Source: Branchiostoma belcheri (taxonomy: Eukaryota > Chordata > Leptocardii > Amphioxiformes > Branchiostomatidae). From it: a stretch of 64,000 nucleotides of DNA. Below are positions 22,898 to 32,983 of the stretch, in pieces. A model generated the notes under the pieces. That model had not been told where the DNA came from, searched no databases, and saw only the letters and a program-made list of their open reading frames with translations. The translations under genes were made by a program, and so were the position numbers. Position 1 is the stretch's first letter, and each line of letters opens with the position of its first letter. The DNA lies in assembly GCF_001625305.1 (NCBI RefSeq), contig NW_017802491.1, forward strand, positions 3,628,120 through 3,692,119, read 5' to 3'.

Positions 22898-25461
22898 ATG
22901 GGGCGCCGACCAGCCCGTTGGTAAGTAGCACACATACGTGTTCAGATCAGTCCAAGTCGATCAATTTTGCTATAAATTCTGATTATAACTCATTAACGAT
23001 TATACAGTATTCCCCCTCTCACATTACAAAATTTAATGGTGTTGGGAGTTGGGGAAAGAAGTTGCAAAAGAGGCCGAATATGCTATAGGTGAGGGGGGGG
23101 TATGGTTCATGTACTAGTAGCTGGCATGGCATAACTAAAACTAAAAGTGTGATTAAATTTAGATAAATGCCACTTCTACAGGAGGTCCTGTCCATAATCT
23201 ATGGGACAACGCAATGTTTCCAAATTTTATGGAAACGAAATTGCGTTGCATGCTAGTCACATATTACAAGTTTATCACTTGATAAAGATTTATCACAAAT
23301 TTTGGACCCCATGCAAGTCATGATGATGCAAGGTTGCATGTCCACACCATTGGTACTTGCTTATGCTATCATCATAAGAATATGAATCTGGAAGAAATTA
23401 TGTCAAGGTTAGTAAATTTGAGTAAATAATTTAAGACTCACACATTTTACGGTCCTTTTTAGCTACCGTTACTGCAAGAACAAGCCGTACCCCAAGTCAC
23501 GGTTTTGCCGTGGTGTGCCAGGTAAGATCTACAAAGATTTTGTTTTAGATTGAAAGTCATTCTGTAACAAATAGTGTAACAAGATGTAGATTTTCTGCAC
23601 TGTAGTGTAGATACGAATAGTCAATTTGTGGGCAAATATTACCAAGATGAGTAACAGTAATTACATGTACAAGACAGTTCTATGATGATTATCAACAAAC
23701 ACCATCTTTCGGCTGACTCACAGTGATCGATCACTTTATGTAACTGAGAACTGTCAGAAACATACTTTTTAATTTTGAATACATAGAGTTGGAATTGTTG
23801 TATGACAGCCAAAAAATGCAATGAAACCTGTGAACAAGGTTTATGTTTAATGCTGCATCATTCTCTAACAATAATGACTGGATTGTAGTGCTGCATTTGA
23901 TTTCTTTGTTTTTCTGCAGACCCAAAGATCCGTATCTTTGACCTGGGCAGGAAGAAGGCACGTGTTGACGAGTTCCCACTATGTGTGCATCTGGTGTCTG
24001 ATGAGTATGAACAGGTAAGGTTCTTTTATTTCTGTAATGTTGATGTTTAATTTTCAAGAGGGATACTGTTTTCCCCTCAAAAGAAAACTTGAGTGTGTAA
24101 AGTCTCCTAATTGGTGTTTTCACAAATAAAATCATCAGTGTAGATTGTGGCTGAAGACTCAGCTATGACAAAGATGGGCTGTGTTTTCTATGGATTATTT
24201 GATATTGTAGGGCTTGAAATTAATTTTGGTAATCAGTACACGGTGATATTGTGGATAGATGACCTAATTCTGGGCTAAGATGGAGCCTAACCGATGGTTG
24301 CATCTTGTCTTTCTCTCCAGGTGTCCTCTGAAGCTCTTGAGGCGGGGCGTATCTGCTGTAATAAGTACCTTGTGAAGCATTGCGGCAAGGACGCCTTCCA
24401 CATCCGCATCCGTGTGCACCCCTTCCACGTCATCCGCATCAACAAAATGTTGTCGTGTGCTGGGGCTGATAGGTCAGTGCTGCATAGCTACTGTCTTTTC
24501 AGTGTTCAAGGGCGCATTTTTTTGCTCAATTTGTGCTTACTTTGGGGTATGGTAGTACCATTTTGAATGGCTGAGCCGTGGGTTTGCATATCTGATTGTC
24601 CAGACAGTGTAGGATGACAGAATGACAGTATGTCAAAGGTCTCAGGATCTGGCTGTGAGCCAACAGGAACTAGAGGAATCCAGGATTGCATCCTTGAAAG
24701 TCTCCAATCTGATTTCTTGTTTTTGTGTTGAACAGATTGCAGACTGGGATGCGTGGTGCCTTTGGCAAGCCTCAAGGCACCGTGGCCCGTGTACACATCG
24801 GCCAGCCCCTGATCTCGTGCCGCGCTCGGGACGTCAACAAGGCCCACGTCATCGAGGCTCTGCGCCGCGCCAAGTTCAAGTTCCCTGGACGCCAGAAGGT
24901 GACTGATTTATTATGTGCTTTCAACCTGTACGGCTGCCTTTCTGTGTTCTTCTTTCTTTAATTTTTTATTATAGTTGTACCCTCATTAACAGCAATACAC
25001 AGTGTAGTACTCGGCAGCAAATTCAGCTATGCTCCAAACATTACAAAACATATAATACAAATGTTAGTGTGAAACTGTGTTGGTGTAGACAAAAATCAGA
25101 GTCACAGCAGTAACCAGTGGGTCGAGACATTTCTGAACAATGCAGATTTTGATTATAACCTGTGCTGACTGTAGCCACTTTTTAAGTGTGGCTTATTCTA
25201 CAAAACCTGAAAACGCTACCTTAGACTTAGATACAGTTCTAGGCGTATCATTTCTTTATTGTGTTCATCAAATAATATGTATAATTTTTTGTTTTGGGTA
25301 CTCAGATCTACGTGTCCAAGAAGTGGGGCTTCACCAAGTTTGACCAGCCTGACTATCTGGAACTGAAGAACGCTGACCGTGTGGTGCCAGATGGTGTGGG
25401 TGTGAAGTACCTCCCCGAACATGGGCCCCTGGCTGCCTGGAAGAAGCACGTCTCTCGTTAG
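22898..25461 (+). CDS. RPL10: RPL10, 60S ribosomal protein uL16
   Basis: Coding exons 22898-22920, 23463-23521, 23920-24014, 24321-24472, 24736-24898 and 25306-25461 give 215 residues (human 214) with all phases consistent. The protein starts [20 protein letters not shown] and is nearly identical to human uL16 throughout, including [20 protein letters not shown] and the basic C-terminus (AAWKKHVSR). It is a core protein of the large ribosomal subunit near the peptidyl-transferase centre and is loaded late in 60S assembly. It has a non-coding TOP leader exon upstream, a C/D snoRNA in intron 2 and a poly(A) signal 41 bp after the stop. It is divergent from SNX29. Confidence 0.98.
23207..23248 (+). 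other. Stable hairpin in RPL10 intron 1
   Basis: CAACGCAAT (23207-23215) pairs with ATTGCGTTG (23240-23248). GTTTCC (23216-23221) pairs with GGAAAC (23231-23236). The loop is 9 nt and one side has a 3-nt bulge: 15 perfect base pairs in a 42-nt hairpin. It could be part of an H/ACA RNA or a mobile fragment, but no H or ACA box is convincingly placed. Confidence 0.45.
23673..23765 (+). ncRNA. C/D box snoRNA, U32/U51-like (28S methylation guide)
   Basis: Terminal stem GACAGTTCT (23673-23681) pairs perfectly with AGAACTGTC (23757-23765). C box ATGATGA is at 23682-23688, D' CTGA at 23713-23716, C'-like GTGATCG at 23723-23729 and D CTGA at 23754-23757. The 13 nt before D', CACCATCTTTCGG, are complementary to the conserved 28S sequence CCGAAAGATGGTG. 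By the D+5 rule the second A of CCGAA would be 2'-O-methylated. Human SNORD32 and SNORD51 guide the same site with nearly the same antisense element. It lies inside RPL10 intron 2, so it is presumably processed from the spliced intron. Confidence 0.88.
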
Positions 25462-25501
25462 AGAACATGGAAACCATGTAAAATATCACAACAAAGGAGA
25501 A

Positions 25502-25507
25502 AATAAA
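25502..25507 (+). terminator. RPL10 poly(A) signal AATAAA
   Basis: Perfect hexamer 41 bp after the RPL10 stop codon, giving the very short 3' UTR typical of ribosomal protein genes. Confidence 0.85.
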
Positions 25508-26649
25508 GAAGGGTCAACCTGTGTTCATTGTGTTGTTCTCTTTATACATTAGTAGTTAATAGTTACACATTGTGTTGAGACTCCGACTAGAACTAGAAAG
25601 TATGAGCTTTTCCAGTGCAATTTCATTGATGTAGATGATTAAAAGTTACATGTAGCTCTAAATTTCCACCCATTTTCCCATCCAAAACACATCCTGATAT
25701 GTGTGTATGGTCCTGGCTTTAACTGGTATAACTTAACGGGAAAAGTTATAAAACTGGGCATGGTTTTAGAGGGAAAAAAATTGAGTGTATGTAAAACCTT
25801 GGCAAGCTGCGTAACAAGTACATCGAGGTTGCATCCAAAAGGTGCACTGGAAGTGCAATGAAGAAATGGAGAAATGACAAACAATCCCAAAACAATAATT
25901 GGGGTGATCTAGACATATACGTAGCTGCTAACCTGCATCCTTACGTTGGTTAGAAATTTTATTGCAACTAAATATCAGCATTGATATTGAAGGGATTTTC
26001 AAAAGACTCCAGTCCTGGTGGTATTGTAATTATACATTACGATTGATCATGAACTGGCAGGAAAGTCACGAATTTATGGAAGATGTAGTATCTTCACTGT
26101 CGTTACGCACAAACAACTTAGTTACAAGTTTTGCTGTCATTAGGTGTAAGGGTAGCTTGATTTTCAGAATGGATGAAAATTCATGCGCATGCAGATATCA
26201 TCCATATAATCAAAGAAATATGGCCTAAGTGTTAGGCACATTAAAGTTCAAAAGTGAAACAAAAATCTACAGCAAAGGAGCCAACAATGAAACGGCAAAT
26301 TAAAAGGCAAATCATTCTTGCCACTGTACAGAATACCGATTTACAGTGTACTGTTGTGTATACCTGAAGATCACTTTGTAATCATGGAGGTTTCTTGATG
26401 TATTACAATCAAGGACATTATACAGATATGTCCCTTGGATATGTCCTCGATGTAATCTTGTAATACACTTGCGCCATTTGCAAATCTGATATTATCCGCA
26501 AGGTAGCGCCCTTGCACGGGTTTCACTTCCGCATTCTTCGGCAATGAGGGAGTAACCAAAACAGCACACACGTCAGACGTGACTTGCGGCTACTTCGAGC
26601 AGAATGACGCCATAAACGACCGCGAATGCAGTCCCAGTGCTTCCTGAGA
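25508..26649. other. Intergenic, RPL10 to ADPRH
   Basis: No gene was seen. It holds one copy of a short dispersed repeat (26175-26229) and the probable ADPRH promoter near its right end. An imperfect inverted repeat lies near 26398-26466. Confidence 0.5.
26175..26229 (+). repeat. Short dispersed repeat, copy 1 of 3
   Basis: GAAAATTCATGCGCATGCAG, then ATCCATATAATCAAA and ATGGCCTAAG. Copies at 32928-32983 and 57459-57515 keep the same order. Family unknown. Confidence 0.6.
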
Positions 26650-26710
26650 CTCACCTCTACAGTATATCACAAGTTGAGCGCAAGGAATCTTCGTGTTTTT
26701 GCGGTACAAG
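26650..26710 (+). promoter_or_regulatory. Probable ADPRH non-coding first exon
   Basis: A short sequence ends at GGTACAAG with a strong GTAAGA donor at 26711, about 550 bp before the ADPRH start codon. The ADPRH coding exon begins just after an AG at 27258-27259, so the two could splice. The transcription start is not determined. Confidence 0.4.
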
Positions 26711-27111
26711 GTAAGATTTAACGCTAACCCGTTACGACTACACTTTTACCAAAATATATGGTAGTATACTGAAATACACATAAAGAGAGTGACAGTTACC
26801 TGTATATATTATGATTTGAAGAGTAAACATCACAAGGTATACAGTGTATTTGGGGATAAAATATTGTACATATGGTCCTGGAAACAGTAGAAATCACAAG
26901 AAAATACTGGGTGCACCCCGGCCAGTCGCCATGTTCTACATGTGTATGTAACGTTACATTTTGTCAGAAGTACCTTTACTAGCCCTTATTACAATGCAGC
27001 AGGTTCGTTATTTCCTGTTTCCAGGGCCATATGTACTATCCTATTGTATGCCGAATTATATCAAACCCTTGCATGCTCTGCTACCATTAAAAGGCCCATT
27101 AAAGTTTTACA

Positions 27112-27161
27112 CTTTTCCTCCTCTATTGCCCATGGAGCCAGTGATAGTAGACCACAGCTAG
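27112..27161 (+). repeat. Partial copy of the ADPRH start exon
   Basis: TTTTCCTCC, then CATGGAGCCAGTGATAGTAG and ACCAC repeat the acceptor and start-codon region at 27242-27286, 130 bp upstream. The copied ATG (27132) gives only Met-Glu-Pro-Val-Ile-Val-Asp-His-Ser before a stop. Apparently a local duplication that includes a decoy start codon. Confidence 0.7.
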
Positions 27162-27261
27162 TACAGGACAAAAGGGTTAAAGTAAATGTTAGCTAGTTAA
27201 CAGTTGGCACTTACACAGCTATCGATCATTAACATTGACATTTTTCCTCCTTCAATGAGCC

Positions 27262-30200
27262 ATGGAGCCAGTGACAGTGGACCACTACCGTAGTGCGATG
27301 GTGCTGAGTGGAGTGGGAGATGCTCTCGGCTATAAAAATGGGGACTGGGAGTTCTGCCACTCTGGACCAGCCATCCTGGAGGAACTACACAAGATGGGAG
27401 GGCTGGATAAGGTCAAGGTCAAGTGTAAGTAATTGTTACATCTAGAAAGTAGGGCTGCGGACCGGTACACTGTACCGGTCCAATACCGTAAAAATAGTTT
27501 CGGTACAGGTCCAAAATACCGGATCATGAAGTAACGAGTATATACCGAAATAGCTAGTTTACACCATGTATATGACTAAAGATAGGTAAATCCTACCACA
27601 AAGACGAAAAATTAGCACTGGAAAAGACGTAAACACCGTCGATTGATTTGAGGTCCTCAGTCTCACGAGACATCACGAGAGTGTGGCTGATCCAGGGTTG
27701 TGATTGGTCAACAAACTCAAATCAGGTCAGAGGTCAGTCATTTTCCCTTCCCTCCAACACTTTATTATTGTTTCTGTGTCATGATTGAAAAAGTGAAGAA
27801 CACGTGTTAATTTGTCAAATTGTTCAGGTACAGGTACAGGTCCGGACCTGTACCTAAACCTCTGTACCAGTACCTGTACCTGTACCTGATGTTACGTTTA
27901 GGTACGCAGCCCTACTAGAAAGTAGTGGATGCTACGAAAAGTAGTGGATGCTACCTGAAACATTTGACCATTTCCAAAATCATATCCAGTGGCTTGAGTA
28001 ACTGCTTTCTGGTGTACCTTTTTTTTTTATTGTATAAGGACTACTATAACAACATTTCTATCTACCCTTCTTAACCAGGTCCAGGTTGGATGGTGAGTGA
28101 TGATACTGTTATGCATCTGGCCACAGCTGAGGGTAAGTAAGCAAACAAACAAACAAACAAACAAGAGTTCCACAACCTCATACCTTTGCCAAATGATGTA
28201 CCTTTAAGGATGACAGACCTCTCTCAAAGATAGTACAAATAATCTTATAATTTGAATGACTGTAAATCAGTTGACTACTCTCATCTGCCGAATAAACATA
28301 CGGGTACGTTTATTTTTTTGGGCCCGAACATCCACCCAGTACGTTCTTATTTTGCACAGTATGTTTATTAATTTTTTGAAAACCAGTAATTTTTTTCAAC
28401 TTCGTGTGAAAAAAATTGACAAATCATCGACGTGAAGACGTTTATAAACGCGTATTGTAGCGAGAAACTTGACTTGTCATTTTCGGGCCGGTTTTTGCAA
28501 TCACCGCGTGCATAAATTCGTCTGAATGTTCTATTGTCATGGGTGGTGCTTATCAAAATACGAAATATTAAATGCTCTTTTTTTTTGTCTATGTAAATTC
28601 CTAATTGCAAATAACAGTTAAAGATTTGTGCATATATCAGTAAGGGCGCATTTTAGTACAAGAGACACAGGGTTACCGTCGAATTTTGGTAATTTTCCGG
28701 GGGGTACGTTTATTCCGGGGGTATGTTTATTTGATTTTGAAGATTTGTCCGGGGGGTACGTTTATTCCGGGGGGTATGTTTATTCGGCAGATGAGGGTAC
28801 TTCACTGTTTTGGAAATCTGAAGCTGTGTGTGGTTCAGAGACGTGGCTGCATTTGCTTCATTCCATCTCTTGTTCTGAGCCCAAAAAGTTATCTCTGCCC
28901 CAACACCATATCTTGTTCATTCTCCTGTCTTAATTACGTCTCAATGTCTGATGCTGTGATTTTTTAGGATTGCNNNNNNNNNNNNNNNNNNNNCTTTTTT
29001 TTTGTCTATGTAAATTCCTAATTGCAAATAACAGTTAAAGATTTGTGCATATATCAGTAAGGGCGCATTTTAGTACAAGAGACACAGGTTACCCGTCAAT
29101 TTTGGTAATTTTCCGGGGGGTACGTTTATTCCGGGGGTATGTTTATTTGATTTTGAAGATTTGTCCCGGGGGTACGTTTATTCCGGGGGTATGTTTATTC
29201 GGCAGATGAGAGTGATCTCCTTCACCCAAATATCACAAGTTGTCCAAAGTAATGCTACAACTTGTATAATTTTCTTATCTATATATCATGCAAATGAATC
29301 CCTAATTTGCATGAGTAATATATGGATCTACAGAGAATGTTATCCATATAAAATACATGTAGTTACTTTCTTTGGCCTACATGTAGCAGAGAGGATTGCA
29401 TGTTTGTGTAACATGTGCGTGTTTTCCCAGCACTGATGGAGTCTGGTGAGAAGGACCGTCCGACCCTGTTCCTGAGTCTGGCCAAACATTACAAGGAGAG
29501 CATGAGGGACATGGCTGGCCGGGCAGCAGGTAGGTTCATCACTCTCTCACTCACTTCCATGTAGATTTAGACTGCATTGAAGTACCAAAAGGGGGCAGTA
29601 TTTTTTACCAGAGCCAAGATATTTGCACTGTATTAAGTAGAAAATCTACTACAGTCATGAAACGTTATGTCAAGGGGGGTACAAGGGCTATAGAAACAGA
29701 AATTGGGACTGCCCTATACACTAAGAGGTGCAGGCTACCTTAGCCTACTGAAGGCTAACTGATAACTTCCATCTATCTGCAGGGGCAACCTGCTCAGCAA
29801 GCTGCTACAAGCTCAGACCTCTCCGACCGGATGGTTACATCATTCCCTTCAATTCAAGGTAATTAACATTCATTAAGAAAAATTCTCTTCGACTTTTGAG
29901 ACATTAGAGACTGTGGCTTTGCCAGTGTCAACCCACTGGTCAGAGTCACCAGCAGTACAGATACAGATACAGAAGCTGGTGTGTTATGGTATGCAGAAGG
30001 GCGGTACCAGTTATACTGGCTATACAGATACAGTTGCATACTTTGAGAAAGTCAGTGCTGTATTAAATGATTTCCCCATGACCCTTCCCTCCAGGGGTGG
30101 TGGCTGTGGTGCTGCTATGAGAGCCATGTGTATCGGCCTGAGGTACCCACGGTAGGTCTGCTCAACTGCTGGTTCAACAGTCTTGTAGTTAGGGTTGTTG

Positions 30201-32564
30201 ATGTTAGAATCTGAAGGTTCTGGGTTCAAATCCTGAGAAGGCCTAATATTGTGTCCTTGGGACTTCACTTGACTCAGCAGGTATATACTGGGACCCGAAT
30301 ATGAGGGCTTGCACGACGTAAGTTGAGTAACCTCACGTCGTGCAAAACCTCGTTTCGGGTACCCAAAATATAGCTCGACTCAGATGAAAATGAGTACCTA
30401 CAAATGTAGCTTCGGTTAGGAACATCCTCTTGGATAGGACGTAAAGCAAAGCTAGGTTCATTGTTTTAGGAGAGGAATTTAACTTAAGTTAAGGAATCCA
30501 CCACACTTATCAAAAAGAAAGTGGGTTTTCACATCCGACCTTTCAGTGACTGACTGTCACCTTCTTCAAGTTAGCAATGACTGGTTCTGATTTGTACTGG
30601 AGCAGTAGGTGACAGACATTCACCAGAAATGTCTGACGTGAAAACCCACTGGTTGTTGAATAAGAAACCCTCTTGTACAGTCTGTTGCCAGCCTGATGAA
30701 ATTATACACAGATCCTCTGTCCTCCTTTCAATCCATGGTCCAGCCCAGAGGAGGTTGACTCTCTGATCGCCGTGTCTGTTGAGAGTGGTCGGATGACTCA
30801 TCACCACCCTACAGGTTACCTGGGGTCGCTGGCAGCGGCTCTGTTTGCTGCCTACGCTGTGCAGCGCAAGCCTGGTAAGCACTATGTATCATGTCGAAAT
30901 GTTAAAGTTTAAGTCCTGCAGTGCAGCTAAAAGGGTCAGCAATTTTTTGAAAGCTTTTGTTCTATACATCTCCCTCTGTGTTTGTTGTTATTGTTGTTTG
31001 TTGTTTCACAGTGCGAGAGTGGGGGTCAGGGCTGATGTCACTCCTGCCTCGGGCTCAGCAGTACATCCGGGACTCCGGCAGGCACGTACAGGAAAACCTG
31101 GACGCATGGTGAGCAGTGAACACAGTTGTCCTCCTGTTTACTTGTTTCTTGTGCACAACTAGTAAACTGCCTTTGGGAAAAATGCAACAGATTTGTACAA
31201 TAGGTACAAGCTATGTTAGAGTGGACTGTAAGACTGTAAGATGTACAGTTAACATCTATCCAGTAAGTAAAAATACACTCAAAAGTCTAATGATTCACTC
31301 ATTCATTCATCCATCCATCCATCCATCCTTCCATGCATCCATCCCCATTTATTTGCTCATTCATTCATTTACTCATCCATCCATCCATCCATCCATTCAC
31401 TTATTCATATTCCCTCAGGCCCTACTTCACAGAAAAGTGGCAGGCATACCTGGAAAAGCGGGGGATCTCGGATGGAACATCCGACCCTACGTTCCCAGAG
31501 GAGTACGGACCCTCCGAGAGGGACACCTTCTACAAGACCCTGAGTTTCTCTGGCTGGGCGGGGTCTAGCGGCCACGATGCTCCAATGATCGCGTGAGTTT
31601 GGAACAGATTTGTGCAGAACAGGTCTTTCAGCACCAAGGAGAGACCAAGTTGGTAGAAATGTTGGATTGTTATGTTTACCTTCGCCGAAGGAAAACGTAC
31701 TGTTTTTGCTCAGTTTCTTCTTCTTCTCCTTACAAATAAAAAAAAGTCAATGACCTAGCCTACATGTTAACCTATCAGCTTTGACCTTGACCTTTGTTCT
31801 TTTTTTCCACTTTCCCTCAGGTACGATGCACTCTTGTCTTCGGGGGATTCTTGGGAAGAACTCTGCAAAAGGTAAGATTTTAAGGAGTTACACAGAAAAT
31901 GAAGCATTCTGTACTTTTGAGTTATGGAATCTTATCAAATTTTTTCCCCGCATCTTAAAATGAGCTTTGAATGATTTTTCTGCCATCTGATAGATCCATG
32001 TTCCATGCGGGTGACAGTGACTCCACCGGCGTCATTGCTGCCTGCTGCTGGGGCGCCATGTATGGTTACAAGGGAGTGCACCAAAACAACTACAAGGTGA
32101 GAAGGTTTAGACCATGGGTAGTACTGTTGTAAACTGCTTAGATGCCATGTATGGTTACAAGGGAGTGCATCAAAACAACTTCAAGGTGAGAAGGTTTATA
32201 CTATCCATAGCTGGGTAGTAGTTTTAAGCTGCTGGGGTGCAATGTATAGTTACAAGGGAGCACCCAAAATTTTGATTTGGACCATTTGTAGCTGGGTAGT
32301 AGTTGCAAATGTATCTTATAGAAAAAAAATATTGTTCATCCCTTAAGGAACATGAAGCAACAACTTAAGTCAAATTAAAGAATTGGAGCAAATCAGACTT
32401 TCTAGGCTATTTTTATTTATACCGGTAGATGTTCAATTGTTCCAACAAAACTTCACCTCAAAGTCTTATTGTTTCCTATTTTGTTTTCCTTGTAGAAATT
32501 AGAGTACCGCTCAAGATTGGAAAAGGCTGCAGAAGAGCTCTACAACCTCAGCCACTCCTCATAG
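27262..32564 (+). CDS. ADPRH: ADPRH, ADP-ribosylarginine hydrolase (ARH1)
   Basis: Exons: 27262-27424, 28079-28132, 29431-29529, 29783-29858, 30095-30151, 30744-30874, 31012-31108, 31419-31592, 31821-31871, 31994-32096, 32496-32564. They give 357 residues, the same length as human ARH1, with all phases consistent. The family removes ADP-ribose from arginine side chains in a Mg-dependent reaction in the cytosol. Metal and catalytic motifs are present: [10 protein letters not shown] (D62, D63) and GDSDST near 307-312. Other family blocks are [31 protein letters not shown] and [17 protein letters not shown]. Nothing needed for activity appears to be missing. Introns 1, 2, 5 and 10 hold mobile elements or duplications, listed separately. 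Confidence 0.96.
27450..27914. mobile_element. hAT-type MITE with 8-bp target duplication
   Basis: Ends are TAGGGCTGCG and CGCAGCCCTA, perfect 10-bp inverted repeats. CTAGAAAG occurs directly outside both ends (27442-27449 and 27915-27922). An 8-bp duplication with TAGGG-type ends is the mark of hAT transposons. The 465-bp body has no transposase ORF and carries GGTACAGGTACAGG-like subrepeats, some palindromic (GGTCCGGACC). The perfect duplication suggests a fairly recent insertion. It lies in ADPRH intron 1. Confidence 0.88.
28142..28164 (+). repeat. (CAAA)n microsatellite by a splice donor
   Basis: CAAA units begin about 10 bp after the ADPRH exon 2 boundary. Confidence 0.8.
28276..28799. 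mobile_element. TIR element, TACYCTCATCTGCCGAATAA ends
   Basis: The left end reads TACTCTCATCTGCCGAATAA and the right end is its inverted form, TTATTCGGCAGATGAGGGTA. It is about 524 bp with no transposase ORF. The right half has direct subrepeats of GGTACGTTTATTCCGGGGG and GGTATGTTTATT. Superfamily undetermined; possibly a TA target. It lies in ADPRH intron 2. Confidence 0.75.
28974..28993. other. Assembly gap, 20 N
   Basis: Run of 20 N in ADPRH intron 2, most likely of arbitrary size. Confidence 0.95.
28994..29213. mobile_element. Second partial copy of the 28276-28799 element
   Basis: It starts directly after the gap. It repeats about 28577-28795 with few differences, ending CGGCAGATGAGAGT. 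Only the right half is visible. It is either a real second insertion or a redundant allele placed twice by the assembler. Confidence 0.75.
30181..30430 (+). mobile_element. tRNA-derived SINE, interrupted
   Basis: B box GGTTCAAATCC is at 30223-30233, with an A-box-like TAGTTAGGG about 35 bp before. The body TTGTGTCCTTGGGA...CACTTGACTCAG...GATGAAAATGAGTACC matches the SINEs at 45117 and 50437 in order. A ~100-bp foldback insertion splits it. It lies in ADPRH intron 5. Confidence 0.65.
30278..30376. mobile_element. ~99-bp foldback MITE nested in the SINE
   Basis: The two halves pair: TATATACTGGGACCCGAA with TTCGGGTACCCAAAATATA, and GCTTGCACGACGT with ACGTCGTGCAAAACC. GACTCAG flanks it on both sides (30271-30277 and 30377-30383), fitting a 7-bp target duplication. 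No ORF. Confidence 0.7.
30520..30650. mobile_element. ~131-bp MITE with 20-bp inverted ends
   Basis: AGTGGGTTTTCACATCCGAC at the left is inverted as GTCTGACGTGAAAACCCACT at the right, with 18 of 20 positions matching. No ORF. It lies in ADPRH intron 5, close after the interrupted SINE. Confidence 0.7.
31292..31405 (+). repeat. (ATTC/ATCC)n tetranucleotide repeat
   Basis: Alternating ATTC and ATCC blocks fill the end of ADPRH intron 7, up to about 13 bp from the acceptor at 31418. Length changes here could affect the branch point. Confidence 0.85.
32045..32280 (+). repeat. ADPRH exon 10 end plus donor, copied twice into the next intron
   Basis: The end of exon 10 with its donor (ATG at 32058, ...AACAACTACAAG|GTGAGAAGG) is repeated at about 32139-32196. 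That copy has its own intact AACTTCAAG|GTGAGAAGG donor. A weaker third copy without a donor lies around 32230-32275. Spacings between equivalent ATGs are 89 and 95 bp. Confidence 0.85.
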
Positions 32565-32774
32565 CCAACATAGCCAGTACACTGGAGGCTGAAGAATATA
32601 ATATTTGTACACATTTTGTACTCATATATGCATAGTTTGACTAGAAATGATTGGTGTTTCTAATTAGTTGCACAAGTGTATTTCTGTATATACTGATGTG
32701 TTTGATCTTTTGGGACTTTGCTTATCCTTAATGATGTAGTGCACTTATACGTCTTGATGCAAAAAAGTTCATGG

Positions 32775-32780
32775 AATAAA
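32775..32780 (+). terminator. ADPRH poly(A) signal
   Basis: AATAAATAAAATA about 210 bp after the ADPRH stop; two overlapping hexamers. Confidence 0.75.
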
Positions 32781-32927
32781 TAAAATAGTTACAAGCTTGC
32801 TAAAGCTGTCTGAGGTTTGATATTCTTTTAACTTTGAATTGAGTGTTGAGATTCATTATCTTAACTATTTAATGCTATCAAAATAGCATGCAGACAGTGC
32901 TAATACCTAAAATATTACCTTAATGGA

Positions 32928-32983
32928 CAAAAATTCATGCACGCACGGATGTCATCCATATAATCAAATCTACATGGCCTTAG
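32928..32983 (+). repeat. Short dispersed repeat, copy 2 of 3
   Basis: CAAAAATTCATGC, then GATGTCATCCATATAATCAA and ACATGGCCTTAG match 26175-26229 and 57459-57515. Confidence 0.6.

Noticed and set aside
24473-24735. H/ACA snoRNA in RPL10 intron 4 (human RPL10 hosts SNORA70)
   Set aside because: An ACAGAA-like hinge is present, but two flanking hairpins and a terminal ACA could not be placed convincingly.
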